From positions 62,001 to 126,000 of the forward strand of contig SFCQ01000004.1 in assembly GCA_004558525.1 (NCBI GenBank): a stretch of DNA of 64,000 bases, given 5' to 3'. Shown piece after piece: positions 23,722-31,666 of this stretch. The notes under the pieces are model-generated. The model saw only the letters and a list, made by a program, of their open reading frames with translations. It had not been told where the DNA came from and did no database searches. The number at the start of each line of letters is the position of its first letter. The stretch's first letter is position 1. The DNA is from Clostridiales bacterium (GTDB lineage Bacteria > Bacillota > Clostridia > Christensenellales > CAG-138). The translations under genes and the position numbers were made by a program.

Positions 23722-24585
23722 ATGAAAGCTTATTTTATAAAAAAACTTTTTACGGCCGCGGCCATAATCCCTGCGCTTATGCTTTGCCTGGGCTGCAACG
23801 CCGCCCAAAAGCCAGCTGAAACAGCCGATAGCGGCAACGCAGGCAATGCAGCCGAGCATCTTCCCGTAGTTACGGTTACGCTGCCCGGCGGCAACGCCGT
23901 GCTTACGCCGGCGCGCACCCCTTCGCCAACAAGCGAGCAAAAGGGCGAGGCTGTAGACTACTCCTCGCTTGACGGCGTGGCGGAGCCTGGCGACGTGCTG
24001 CCCGTACTCACATATGATGAGGCAAGGGAGAAGAACAGCGACGTTATAGGCTGGCTGAGCGTGCCCGGCACCGGCATAGATTACCCTGTAGTAAGGACGG
24101 AGGATAACGAGTTTTATCTTAACCATAACATACTTAAGGAAAGCAGCAAGCACGGCGCAATATTCATGGATTTCAGGAATGCCGACAAAAGCCAGCAAAA
24201 GCACATTATACTATATGGGCATGACATGAAGAACGGAACCATGTTCCATGAGCTGATGAACTTCAAGCAAAAGAGCTTCTTCAGCGAGAACAGGATAATT
24301 TCATTCAACTGGGACGGTACGGACACCATGTGGGAGATATACCTCGCCGCGACTATACCTATGGTGGACGGCCACAGGATAAACTATATAGAAACACGCT
24401 TTGCCAGCAATTCCGCATTTGAAGAATACATGGCGGACATGGCCGCCTATGCGCGCACCGCGCCAAGCTCCACCGTATCGGACAGCATAGTTATAGGCCA
24501 GACCGATCAGGTGCTTACGCTGACCACCTGCACCAGCGAGCCGGACGGTTCCCGCTTCGTTGTGCAGGCAAGAAGGGTACGCTAA
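23722..24585 (+). CDS. Class B-type sortase with lipoprotein signal
   Basis: This 287-residue protein starts at the ATG at 23722, after AAGGGGGAAG. The N-terminus (IPALMLCLGCNAAQ) looks like a lipobox rather than the uncleaved membrane anchor usual for sortases. A Pro/Thr linker leads to the sortase fold: VIGWLSVPGTGIDYPVVR, the class B entry strand; HIILYGHDM with the catalytic His; LTLTTCTSE with the nucleophile Cys; and GSRFVVQARRV with the Arg. It transfers sorted proteins to the wall. It is the only intact sortase in the window, so it is a candidate for the PPQTG proteins at 5573 and 14823. Confidence 0.9.
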   Translation: MKAYFIKKLFTAAAIIPALMLCLGCNAAQKPAETADSGNAGNAAEHLPVVTVTLPGGNAVLTPARTPSPTSEQKGEAVDYSSLDGVAEPGDVLPVLTYDEAREKNSDVIGWLSVPGTGIDYPVVRTEDNEFYLNHNILKESSKHGAIFMDFRNADKSQQKHIILYGHDMKNGTMFHELMNFKQKSFFSENRIISFNWDGTDTMWEIYLAATIPMVDGHRINYIETRFASNSAFEEYMADMAAYARTAPSSTVSDSIVIGQTDQVLTLTTCTSEPDGSRFVVQARRVR

Positions 24586-24616
24586 AGCAAAGGCCATTTA
24601 TGATTTAATTAAAGCA

Positions 24617-24638
24617 AAAGCTCCGTTTAAGGAGCTTT
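24617..24638 (+). terminator. Terminator after the sortase gene
   Basis: AAAGCTCC pairs with GGAGCTTT across a six-base loop. The T run is short (CTTTC). Confidence 0.55.
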
Positions 24639-24639
24639 C

Positions 24640-24776
24640 AGAGTGTCGATAAATCTTGGGGTTGTTAAGGGGCGGCTGCCCCTTAAGCTTTATTCCGGCT
24701 CTGACGGCATGCACGTCAGAACGGATGAAAACCCAAAGGTTTTCGTACCTTGCGGGTTTTGCCGCCCGGGAGCTAA
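24640..24776. repeat. Hairpin-rich repeat element (copy B, inverted and truncated)
   Basis: It begins with AGAGTGTCGA and is the reverse complement of the right two thirds of copy A: GGGGTTGTTAAGGGGCGGC, the palindromic GACGGCATGCACGTC core, and TTTTGCCGCCCGGGAGC. The hairpin end of the element is missing. It lies 12 bp from the metK stop codon. Confidence 0.7.
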
Positions 24777-24788
24777 GCCCGCCTTTTG

Positions 24789-25964
24789 TCAAACGGACTG
24801 CCTGAGCTTATCAACAAGGTCAAGCTGCTCCCACGGCATTGAAGGGTCGCCAAAGTGGCCGTATGCCGCCGTGCGGCGATATATGGGCCTTCTAAGGTCA
24901 AGCGCGCGTATTATGGCTTCCGGCCTGAGGTCAAAGCTTAAGCGCACCGCCTTGAGCAGCTTATCGTCCGCTACCTTGCCCGTGCCGAACGTATCTATGT
25001 TGACCGAAACAGGCTCCGCCACGCCTATGGCGTAAGCAAGCTGTATCTCGCAGCGCCTTGCAAGGCCCGAGGCCACTATGTTCTTGGCTATGTAGCGCGC
25101 GGCGTACGCGGCGCTCCTGTCCACCTTTGTCGGGTCCTTGCCGGAGAAGGCCCCGCCGCCGTGGCGCGCAAAGCCGCCGTAGGTATCAACTATTATCTTG
25201 CGTCCGGTAAGCCCGCTGTCGCCATGCGGCCCGCCTATGACGAAGCGCCCCGTGGGGTTGACAAGTATGCGGGTATCCTTGCTCAAAAGCTCCTTGGGTA
25301 TCACCTTTTCTATCACCTCAGCCCTCACGGCCTCGGTAAGCGCAGCCTGAGCTATGTCCTCGCTGTGCTGCGTGGATACGACTATCGTATCTATGCCTAC
25401 GGGAACGTCGTTTTCATATACCACGCTCACCTGGGCCTTGCCGTCCGGCTTTATAAAGGCGGCGCCGCCCTTCCTGTATGCGGCAAGCCTTCTTGTAAGC
25501 GCATGCGCAAGGTATATGGGCAGGGGCATGTATTCCTTTGTTTCATCTGTGGCATAACCGAACATCATGCCCTGATCGCCCGCGCCCGTGGCCATATCGG
25601 TCTCTATGCCCTCCTTTACCTCAAGCGACCTGTCAACACCCATTGCTATATCGCTCGACTGCTTGCCAAGCGATACGAGCACGGCGCAGCTGTCCGCGCA
25701 AAAGCCAAGGCTGTTGTCCGTATAGCCCACGTCGTGTATCGCCTTTCTTGCCAGGGGCGCTATATCCACCTGCGCCTTTGACGTTATCTCGCCCATAACA
25801 AGCACAAGCCCCGTTGTGGCGGCACATTCGCATGCCACGCGGGAATACGGGTCCTGCGCTATATAGGCGTCCAGCACGCTGTCGCTCAATATGTCGCAAA
25901 GCTTGTCCGGATGTCCCTCGGTAACGGATTCGGATGTGAATATCCTCTTCATAGTCGAATTCAT
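24789..25964 (-). CDS. metK: S-adenosylmethionine synthetase
   Basis: This 391-residue protein makes SAM from methionine and ATP. The start is the ATG at 25964, eight bases after GGAGGT. Motifs are FTSESVTEGHPDKLCD near the N-terminus, GAGDQGMMFGYA near 130, GGPHGDSGLTGRKIIVDTYG near 255 and GGGAFSGKDPTKVDRSAAY near 275. It is preceded by a SAM-I riboswitch, which will shut it down when SAM is plentiful. It is transcribed alone. Confidence 0.97.
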   Translation of the reverse strand: MNSTMKRIFTSESVTEGHPDKLCDILSDSVLDAYIAQDPYSRVACECAATTGLVLVMGEITSKAQVDIAPLARKAIHDVGYTDNSLGFCADSCAVLVSLGKQSSDIAMGVDRSLEVKEGIETDMATGAGDQGMMFGYATDETKEYMPLPIYLAHALTRRLAAYRKGGAAFIKPDGKAQVSVVYENDVPVGIDTIVVSTQHSEDIAQAALTEAVRAEVIEKVIPKELLSKDTRILVNPTGRFVIGGPHGDSGLTGRKIIVDTYGGFARHGGGAFSGKDPTKVDRSAAYAARYIAKNIVASGLARRCEIQLAYAIGVAEPVSVNIDTFGTGKVADDKLLKAVRLSFDLRPEAIIRALDLRRPIYRRTAAYGHFGDPSMPWEQLDLVDKLRQSV

Positions 25965-26040
25965 AATAAAAAACCTCCGTTTCGTATGTTATGCCCACCG
26001 GTTGTGGCTGTTCGCGGAGGCTTGCGCTTTGTCTGCTATA

Positions 26041-26069
26041 AAACAAAACGCCCCGCGAAAAACGAGACG
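26041..26069 (-). terminator. SAM riboswitch terminator
   Basis: On the minus strand, CGTCTCG (26063-26069) pairs with CGGGGCG (26049-26055, with G-T pairs), followed by TTTTGTTT. It is the expression platform of the riboswitch just upstream. Confidence 0.8.
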
Positions 26070-26078
26070 AAGGATTAT

Positions 26079-26178
26079 GATCGCTCATCTTTCGGCAAAT
26101 GCCGCAGGAATTGGCACCTTGCGCACTGCGCAGGTTGCCGGGTTTCATAGGGCCTGTCCCTCAACCACTCTTGATAAG
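26079..26178 (-). ncRNA. SAM-I riboswitch (S-box)
   Basis: Diagnostic S-box segments are present in order on the minus strand: TTATCAAGAG, GAGGGACAGGCCC, ATGAAACCCGGCAACC, AAGGTGCCAATTCC and AGATGAGC. SAM binding favours the terminator downstream and lowers metK expression, the standard off-switch logic of this class. Confidence 0.96.
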
Positions 26179-26204
26179 GCATATATTATCAATTTGCGTA
26201 GGAT

Positions 26205-26234
26205 ATGATATCACTGCTCACGCATGCTTGTCAA
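26205..26234 (-). promoter_or_regulatory. Promoter of metK
   Basis: Minus-strand TTGACA (26229-26234) and TATCAT (26205-26210) are 18 bp apart, immediately upstream of the riboswitch. Confidence 0.75.
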
Positions 26235-26253
26235 TAGGCAAAATGCATCTTAT

Positions 26254-26378
26254 GAGAGTGTCGAAAAAGTGGCTGAACGCCGCTTTTTCGAGTTTTCACG
26301 GGTTTCGCCTATGGCTCACGCTCCCGGGCGGCAAAACCCGCTAAGTACGAAAACCTTTGGGTTTTCATACCTTGCTGA
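26254..26378. repeat. Hairpin-rich repeat element (copy C, truncated)
   Basis: It opens GAGAGTGTCGAAAAAGTGGC with the terminal hairpin intact (GTGGC/GCCGC flanked by A and T runs), then the CTCCCGGGCGGCAAAACCCG segment shared with copies A and B. It stops after TTTTCATACC. The right half is missing. Confidence 0.7.
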
Positions 26379-26457
26379 CAAAACAATAGCATGTTCGCCT
26401 CATAGCGCATACTTTGTACTGGGCGGATAAAAGATGCGCAGGAAAGGAAGGAACAGT

Positions 26458-26916
26458 ATGGGTCTGGCTAACTTCCCTTCGCCCGAAATAGCCATCAAAT
26501 GCGGCATAGTGGTTATACCGGAGCCCTGTCCCGAGCCGGTATGCGTCACAATGAACGGCTGCGAAAGCACGCTGGAATTTGACGCAGGCTATATCTCTCT
26601 CAACTCGCTTGGGCGCATACTCAAGGCAGACGTTACGCTTATGAACGTATGCCCAAACAGGCGCGTTGCTTTGGCGGCGATTCTTAGCGAGCTTGACTGC
26701 GAGGGACGCGAGTATCAGCGCGGAATAAAGATACTCACCATACCCGCGCATGATTCGGGACGCTGCGCAGATGTTACCGTAAGGTGCATTAGATTTGTGC
26801 TGCCGGAAGAGCTTAGCCCGCATGGCGGCAGCGGAATGTGCCACGAGCGCAGCTTCCGTTTGCGCTTTATAGCGAATTACATCGATTTGGGCTTTGAATG
26901 TTGCACATTAGACTAA
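26458..26916 (+). CDS. Conserved small protein with NVCP/FVLPE motifs, function unknown
   Basis: This 152-residue protein starts at the ATG at 26458 after GGAAGG. It has no signal peptide. It is Cys-rich for its size and has conserved-looking stretches LMNVCPNRRVALAAILSEL, EYQRGIKILTIPAHD and VRCIRFVLPEEL. I recall this pattern from unannotated clostridial proteins but cannot name a family with a function. The beta-rich pattern could be a coat or capsid-like shell protein; that is a guess. Confidence 0.65.
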   Translation: MGLANFPSPEIAIKCGIVVIPEPCPEPVCVTMNGCESTLEFDAGYISLNSLGRILKADVTLMNVCPNRRVALAAILSELDCEGREYQRGIKILTIPAHDSGRCADVTVRCIRFVLPEELSPHGGSGMCHERSFRLRFIANYIDLGFECCTLD

Positions 26917-26932
26917 ATTGAATTGCCGATGG

Positions 26933-27026
26933 CTTTTTCCCGAAGCCTTTCGGGGAAAAGTTATCCACATTATCCTCAGACTTATCCACAGCCATGCCCA
27001 GAGCAGGCGTATATTTGTGTGGATAA
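26933..27026. other. DnaA-box cluster with adjacent hairpin
   Basis: The consensus DnaA box TTATCCACA occurs at 26961-26969 and 26982-26990, with an 8/9 match (TTATCCTCA) between them at 26970-26978. A third perfect box is on the other strand at 27018-27026. An 11-bp stem hairpin (26933-26960) touches the first box. The rest of 26917-27208 has no gene. There is no dnaA or dnaN nearby, so this is a DnaA-binding cluster rather than a proven origin. Confidence 0.65.
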
Positions 27027-27124
27027 GCTGTGATGTGGGCAAATATAACAGCATAATGCAAGCGCGAAGCGACAAAATTGTTCATTTATTTGCGCAGCCC
27101 GGCGTCGCATGACCTGCAAAGCAA

Positions 27125-27190
27125 AAAGGCGGCTGATTGCCGCCCCAGAGTTTCAAAAAAGTGGCTGAACGCCACTTTTTTCGATACGTC
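27125..27190. repeat. Tandem hairpins including an element end (copy D)
   Basis: The first hairpin is GGCGGC-TGATT-GCCGCC (27128-27144). The second, AAAAAAGTGGC-TGAAC-GCCACTTTTTT (27155-27181) between AGAGTTTC and TCGATA, is the terminal hairpin of the repeat family alone. With A and T runs on both sides it can act as a terminator in either direction, here for the minus-strand gene ending at 27209. Confidence 0.65.
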
Positions 27191-27208
27191 AGTATTGATA
27201 GGCGCGGC

Positions 27209-27580
27209 TCAGCTCAACGCAACACTTATTATCACTATGAACAATAGGGTCGTAAGTATAGCGCCGGTTATTATGCCGGCTATTGAAAGCTTACGGCCAG
27301 TATTCACCTTTTTGCTGGTGTTGCCTATAATGGTCCTTGCCTTGTTGGCTTTGCACAGGCCGATAATTGAGAATATCACGCCCAGAATACTTAAATAGAA
27401 CGTGCATGCAAAGGAAAGGCCGAGTATTCCCCAAACAAGCGCGGGGGTAGTGCTGCCCATAGGCCCTTCATAGGATGAAACGTTGGAAACATTTGCCTCC
27501 TGACCGGAGATCACCATTCCGCATTGCGGGCATACCCTCTGGTTGTCGTTTATAAACGCACCACATCTTTGACAAAACAT
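27209..27580 (-). CDS. Zinc-ribbon membrane protein (DUF4190-like)
   Basis: This 123-residue protein starts after GGAG. The N-terminal zinc ribbon (FCQRCGAFI and CPQCGMVI) is followed by a short linker and two hydrophobic segments, TPALVWGILGLSFAC and SIAGIITGAILTTLLF, separated by LCKANKAR. This is the DUF4190-type layout. The role is unknown. It lies 30 bp downstream of the hydrolase gene and may end the long lipid-related operon. Confidence 0.75.
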   Translation of the reverse strand: MFCQRCGAFINDNQRVCPQCGMVISGQEANVSNVSSYEGPMGSTTPALVWGILGLSFACTFYLSILGVIFSIIGLCKANKARTIIGNTSKKVNTGRKLSIAGIITGAILTTLLFIVIISVALS

Positions 27581-27610
27581 TGTTATAAGCTCCTTTCTTG
27601 CTGCTTAAAA

Positions 27611-28561
27611 TTAAATATTATAAGTATCCTTAAGGAATTGCAGTATCGCCTCATCATAAGCCGCGGTATTGTTTACCCTTATGCGGGAATGGCCGCCCTT
27701 GTCAAACCAGACGAGCCTCTTCTTTGGCGATGGGCACAGCTCGTATAGCTCCTCAGCCTTTTCAGGCGTCGAAAACAAATCCTCGCGGCTATGCAGGAAA
27801 AGTATAGGCTTGCGCATGCTTTTTATTCTTTTAACAGGCCCGTCCGTTACCACGTTTGCGCCGCACATTATCCTTATCCAAAGCATCGTCTCCATAAGGA
27901 AGGGGAATATCGGCCTGTGGTCAAGCTGCATATGCCTGCGCGTGGACTCACAAAACGTAGTATACATGCCCTCCGCAGCCATGCCGCAAACATAGTCGGG
28001 AGAATCCCTGCTGGTGATGCTGAACAGCGCCGTTGACGAGCCTATGCATATGCCGTGCAGGAATACGCTTTTGTTGTTCAGCTCGTCATGCAGCAGCCTT
28101 GCCCATTGCAATATGTCCCTGTATTCCTTATAGCCAAGGCAGTTGCAGCGGCCCTCCGACCTGCCGTGGGCGCGGGCATCTATGGTAAGCACGTTGTAGC
28201 CCGCACGCCTGTATACATCGGCAAAGTAATAGCCGTAATAGCAGGCCTCCATGCGTCCGCCTATTATTATAGCAGCTTTATCGTTGCCGAAGTTGAAGTA
28301 TTCGCCAAACAGATGTAAAGAATCGCTGTACACATCAACGCTTTTGCGCGCCGCGTCCCACTTTTTGCCCCATTCAAGGCCGGTATCATACATGCTTACA
28401 AGCTCGTTATCCTCCGGCATGCTGCATTGCCTATCCCACTTTTCATGCTTATCACGTACCAGCAGCACCTTGAATATTATGCCGGACAAAAGGAGCGTTG
28501 GCAGCACGCCAAGCAGAAGCACGCCCGCCAGGCACAGCAGAATTATTGTACTTACGCCCAT
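27611..28561 (-). CDS. Membrane-anchored alpha/beta hydrolase with Cys at the nucleophile site
   Basis: This 316-residue protein starts after GGGAGG. An N-terminal membrane helix (about 5-33) is followed by an alpha/beta-hydrolase domain: NVLTIDARAHGRSEG after the oxyanion region, HGICIGSST as the nucleophile elbow (Cys where GxSxG hydrolases have Ser), PILFLHSREDLFS with the Asp, and KGGHSRI with the His. A Cys nucleophile also occurs in dienelactone hydrolases. It may act on lipids, as the last member of the operon starting at 40593. The substrate is unknown. Confidence 0.8.
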   Translation of the reverse strand: MGVSTIILLCLAGVLLLGVLPTLLLSGIIFKVLLVRDKHEKWDRQCSMPEDNELVSMYDTGLEWGKKWDAARKSVDVYSDSLHLFGEYFNFGNDKAAIIIGGRMEACYYGYYFADVYRRAGYNVLTIDARAHGRSEGRCNCLGYKEYRDILQWARLLHDELNNKSVFLHGICIGSSTALFSITSRDSPDYVCGMAAEGMYTTFCESTRRHMQLDHRPIFPFLMETMLWIRIMCGANVVTDGPVKRIKSMRKPILFLHSREDLFSTPEKAEELYELCPSPKKRLVWFDKGGHSRIRVNNTAAYDEAILQFLKDTYNI

Positions 28562-28607
28562 GTTTTACCTCCCTCCCTTAAAAGCATAGCTGCGTGAGCC
28601 GCTGTGC

Positions 28608-30308
28608 TTACGCTATGCCGAGTATCAGGTCATATATGCCCTGGCCGCCGCCTAAAGCGCTGCACTCAAGCAAAGGATAAACCTCGTTTATGCGTTCTGC
28701 AAGCTCGTCTGCATCTATGCTTGCGTTGCGGCCAATGCATATCATGCACACGTCCTTGTCGTCAACGCCGTCAATGCTTTCAAGCGCGCTCAGCACAGCC
28801 TGCATCATGTCGGCGGAGGCCGCGCTCGCGCTGCCGTCAACAAAGGCTATCCATTCACCCGCGCTGCACCTTATGCCGCCCTTTTCAAAATCGCGCACGG
28901 CTTTTGATACAGCTATGGTCGATATGCTGCCTATCCCGCCTTCCATCTTGCTTATTCTAAGCTCGGCGTCGTTGCAGTCCGGAATATCCATTGCCAATGC
29001 ATAGTAGCCTTCCATAACGCTTCTTGAGCGCAGTATGCGCACATTCTTTGCCCCCGTCAGCCTGACGGCCTGCTCGGCGGCCATTATTATGTTTGGATTG
29101 TTCGGCAGTATCACTATGTTGTCGGCGTTCAGCTTTTCTATGGCCTCCACAAACTCCTGCGCTGACGTGTTCATAGTCTCCCCGCCGTCGAGTATACAGT
29201 CGCACCCAAACTCCTTAAGCTGTGCCGCCATGCCATTTCCGTTTGCAACGGTTATAACGGCAAGCGGCTTGCGCTCGTTTTTTGCCGCGCCGAGCATCAT
29301 TGCTCGTTTTTCTTCAGCCTCGGCCGTCGCTGCGGCACTCTCCTTATCGCGCAGGTATTCGCTGTGCTGCAAGCACATGTTTTCAAGCTTAAACGATAAA
29401 AACTCGCCGTACTTCTGCGCATATGCCATCACCGGCGCGGGCTTCTTTGTATGTATATGCACCTTTATGCGGCCGTCAGCCTCCACCAGTGCCAGCGAAT
29501 CGCCAAGCCGCTGCAATTCATGCTTAAACCTTGCAATATCAAAGTCCTGGCAGTAAGCGCCGCCGTTCATTCTTTGCAGTATGAACTCCGTGCAATAACC
29601 CTTGTCGAACACCGAATCCGCGTTGAAAAGGCTGAAATCGGCCTCCGGCTGGCCGCCTGCCTGCTCTTTGGCTTGTTCGGCATGCGTCTGAGGCTCCTCG
29701 CCCCTAAGATACATAAGCATGCCTTCTATTATGGTTATGTAGCCCTTGCCGCCGCTGTCTATCACGCCCGCTTCGCCAAGCACGGGCAGCATTTCGGGCG
29801 TTTTTTCAAGCACCACCTTCATGGCCGTTATGTAGTCCTCAAGCAGGGCTTCAATCGTATTGTCCCTTACTTTTTTTCTTCGCACAGCCTCTATGCCCTC
29901 GCGTGCGACGGTGAGCATGGTGCCTTCAACGGGGCTTATCACGGATTCATACGCCACCTTATAGCCGCGTATGAAAGCGTTGCGCAGCATGGTATGATTA
30001 GCGTCATCCGTTTGCGAAAGCTCAAGATATACGCCCCTGAATATTTGAGAAAGTATCACGCCGGAATTGCCCCTTGCCCCAAGCAGCATGCCGCGGCTCA
30101 GGTCCCTGAGGTACTCGTTTAGGTTTTCGTCCGAACAGGCGCAGCGTATGCCGTTTTCAAGCGTAAGCCGCATGTTTGAGCCCGTATCGCCATCTGCCAC
30201 GGGAAAAACATTCAGGCGGTTGATCTCCTTTTCAGCCGCAGTTATGTTCTTCAGGCCGTTGCGGAGCATCTTTTCAAAAAGCTCTCCGTCTATCTTCTTA
30301 ATGCTCAT
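28608..30308 (-). CDS. fakA: Fatty acid kinase ATP-binding subunit FakA (DAK2/YloV family)
   Basis: This 566-residue protein is of the family's usual length. The N-terminal DhaL/DAK2 kinase domain (about 1-200) has LNVFPVADGDTGSNM, the Asp-rich magnesium-ATP site, and LLGARGNSGVILSQIFRG. The middle domain carries IKVHIHTKKP and the C-terminal EDD-like domain has ITVANGNGMAAQLKE and NDIVILPNNPNI-like motifs. FakA phosphorylates fatty acids presented by FakB (DegV) proteins. The start overlaps the transporter stop by 11 bp; a FakB gene lies two genes upstream in the same run. Confidence 0.9.
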   Translation of the reverse strand: MSIKKIDGELFEKMLRNGLKNITAAEKEINRLNVFPVADGDTGSNMRLTLENGIRCACSDENLNEYLRDLSRGMLLGARGNSGVILSQIFRGVYLELSQTDDANHTMLRNAFIRGYKVAYESVISPVEGTMLTVAREGIEAVRRKKVRDNTIEALLEDYITAMKVVLEKTPEMLPVLGEAGVIDSGGKGYITIIEGMLMYLRGEEPQTHAEQAKEQAGGQPEADFSLFNADSVFDKGYCTEFILQRMNGGAYCQDFDIARFKHELQRLGDSLALVEADGRIKVHIHTKKPAPVMAYAQKYGEFLSFKLENMCLQHSEYLRDKESAAATAEAEEKRAMMLGAAKNERKPLAVITVANGNGMAAQLKEFGCDCILDGGETMNTSAQEFVEAIEKLNADNIVILPNNPNIIMAAEQAVRLTGAKNVRILRSRSVMEGYYALAMDIPDCNDAELRISKMEGGIGSISTIAVSKAVRDFEKGGIRCSAGEWIAFVDGSASAASADMMQAVLSALESIDGVDDKDVCMICIGRNASIDADELAERINEVYPLLECSALGGGQGIYDLILGIA

Positions 30309-31662
30309 AGCTTGTAACCTGTAGATCCTTATCCTTTATTCCCATTTTTACTATGCTCTCAGGCAGCATAAATGTAAGTATCAGCGCCGCCAGCGCTCCC
30401 GCGGCGGATACAAGCGTCATATAACCCATTGCGGAAGAAGCCGCGCCTTCACTACCCTTAAGCGCCGTAAGCACCAGCCCCGTTGCAATGCCCGTGGTCG
30501 CGCCGGAGAAGAGGCCCTGTATTGCAAAATACATTGCCGAATTGGTAACGCCTGTCTTCTTCTCCTCATCTGCCGCCAGCTGGGACGGTACCGAGTACGT
30601 CACCGCAAACAGCGCGCCTATTGAGAAGGAGCAGAGCAGGCCCGTGGGTATTTCAAGCATTTTTTTGATATTATCTGCTTGTCCGGCAGCTATGTAGAGC
30701 ATCAGCATGCATGCGGAGTATGCTATCAATATATATCTGAACGCAAAGCCGAAGCCCTTTTTCTTGAGTATATGGTTATACAATATAAGCGTTAACGGCA
30801 CGGGTAAGAACGCGCATATCATCACCCTTATCATGCTCATGCCGACAAAGGAGAAGTATTCGTTTATGCCGCTTAAAAACAGCTGCACACCGAATGTCAT
30901 AAACGAATATACCAGCATCCATTTTATAAAGACCCTGTTGCGCATCGTATATTTGAGCGATTCGACAAGGCGCACCGATTTGGTGCTCCCCTCCGCAGCG
31001 TCACCCTCCAGCGTGGATTTTTCCTTTATCATGAATAGCGGTATCATCATGGTCAGCGCCAGCGGCAGCACTATAAGCGACACAAGGCGTATATTCATGC
31101 TGTTCAGCATCATGCGCACCGCAACATAACCCAGTATGAAGTAAACTATATCGAACACGGACTTTGTGTTGGATAGCATATTGCGCTCTTCCTCGCTCTC
31201 CACTATCTCGGTAAACGTGGCGTAATAGGTCACCATAGTCAAGGTGTAGGAGCTATAGAATACGCAAAGCAGCACGCCGTAATATATGGTGTTCACAAGC
31301 GTTGCCGAACTTGGGTCGGGTATGACGAGGAAGAGGAGATAAGCTATTAACATAGGCGCCATGCCCAACAGTATGGCCGGACGGCGTCGCCCCCATTTGC
31401 TCTTAAGCTGATCGGTAAACGAAGCCATGGGTATATCTATAACGCCGTCAACTATTTTTGCAATCAACACGAACGCCGCCCACACCGCGGCAATAACAAG
31501 GTCATGCTGCACATATGTTTGATATGGTATGGCAGCCTTGCCAAAGCCGCCCACAAGCAGGGCGCTGCATATGTAGGAGCCGATCATAAGGTTGAGCATG
31601 TTCACGCCCATGCCGCCCGCAGCATACAGTATAAGCTGCCATTTGCGGTGTATCTTGTTCAT
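30298..31662 (-). CDS. MFS/GPH-family transporter
   Basis: This 454-residue protein starts at the ATG at 31662, four bases after the FakB stop, with AAAGGGGA upstream. It has about twelve membrane helices. The motif KIVDGVIDIPMASFTDQLKSKWGRRRPAIL, with its Asp and Arg cluster between helices 2 and 3, is that of the GPH (MelB-like) cation symporters. Its place between fakB and fakA suggests it moves a lipid-related or lysolipid-like substrate (LplT is an MFS precedent), but a sugar or glycoside is equally possible. Confidence 0.8.
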   Translation of the reverse strand: MNKIHRKWQLILYAAGGMGVNMLNLMIGSYICSALLVGGFGKAAIPYQTYVQHDLVIAAVWAAFVLIAKIVDGVIDIPMASFTDQLKSKWGRRRPAILLGMAPMLIAYLLFLVIPDPSSATLVNTIYYGVLLCVFYSSYTLTMVTYYATFTEIVESEEERNMLSNTKSVFDIVYFILGYVAVRMMLNSMNIRLVSLIVLPLALTMMIPLFMIKEKSTLEGDAAEGSTKSVRLVESLKYTMRNRVFIKWMLVYSFMTFGVQLFLSGINEYFSFVGMSMIRVMICAFLPVPLTLILYNHILKKKGFGFAFRYILIAYSACMLMLYIAAGQADNIKKMLEIPTGLLCSFSIGALFAVTYSVPSQLAADEEKKTGVTNSAMYFAIQGLFSGATTGIATGLVLTALKGSEGAASSAMGYMTLVSAAGALAALILTFMLPESIVKMGIKDKDLQVTSYEH

Positions 31663-31666
31663 CCTG

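Noticed and set aside
26933..27026. Chromosomal origin of replication
   Set aside because: DnaA boxes are convincing, but dnaA, dnaN, rpmH or gyrB are not nearby and no clear AT-rich unwinding element was seen, so only a DnaA-box cluster is claimed.
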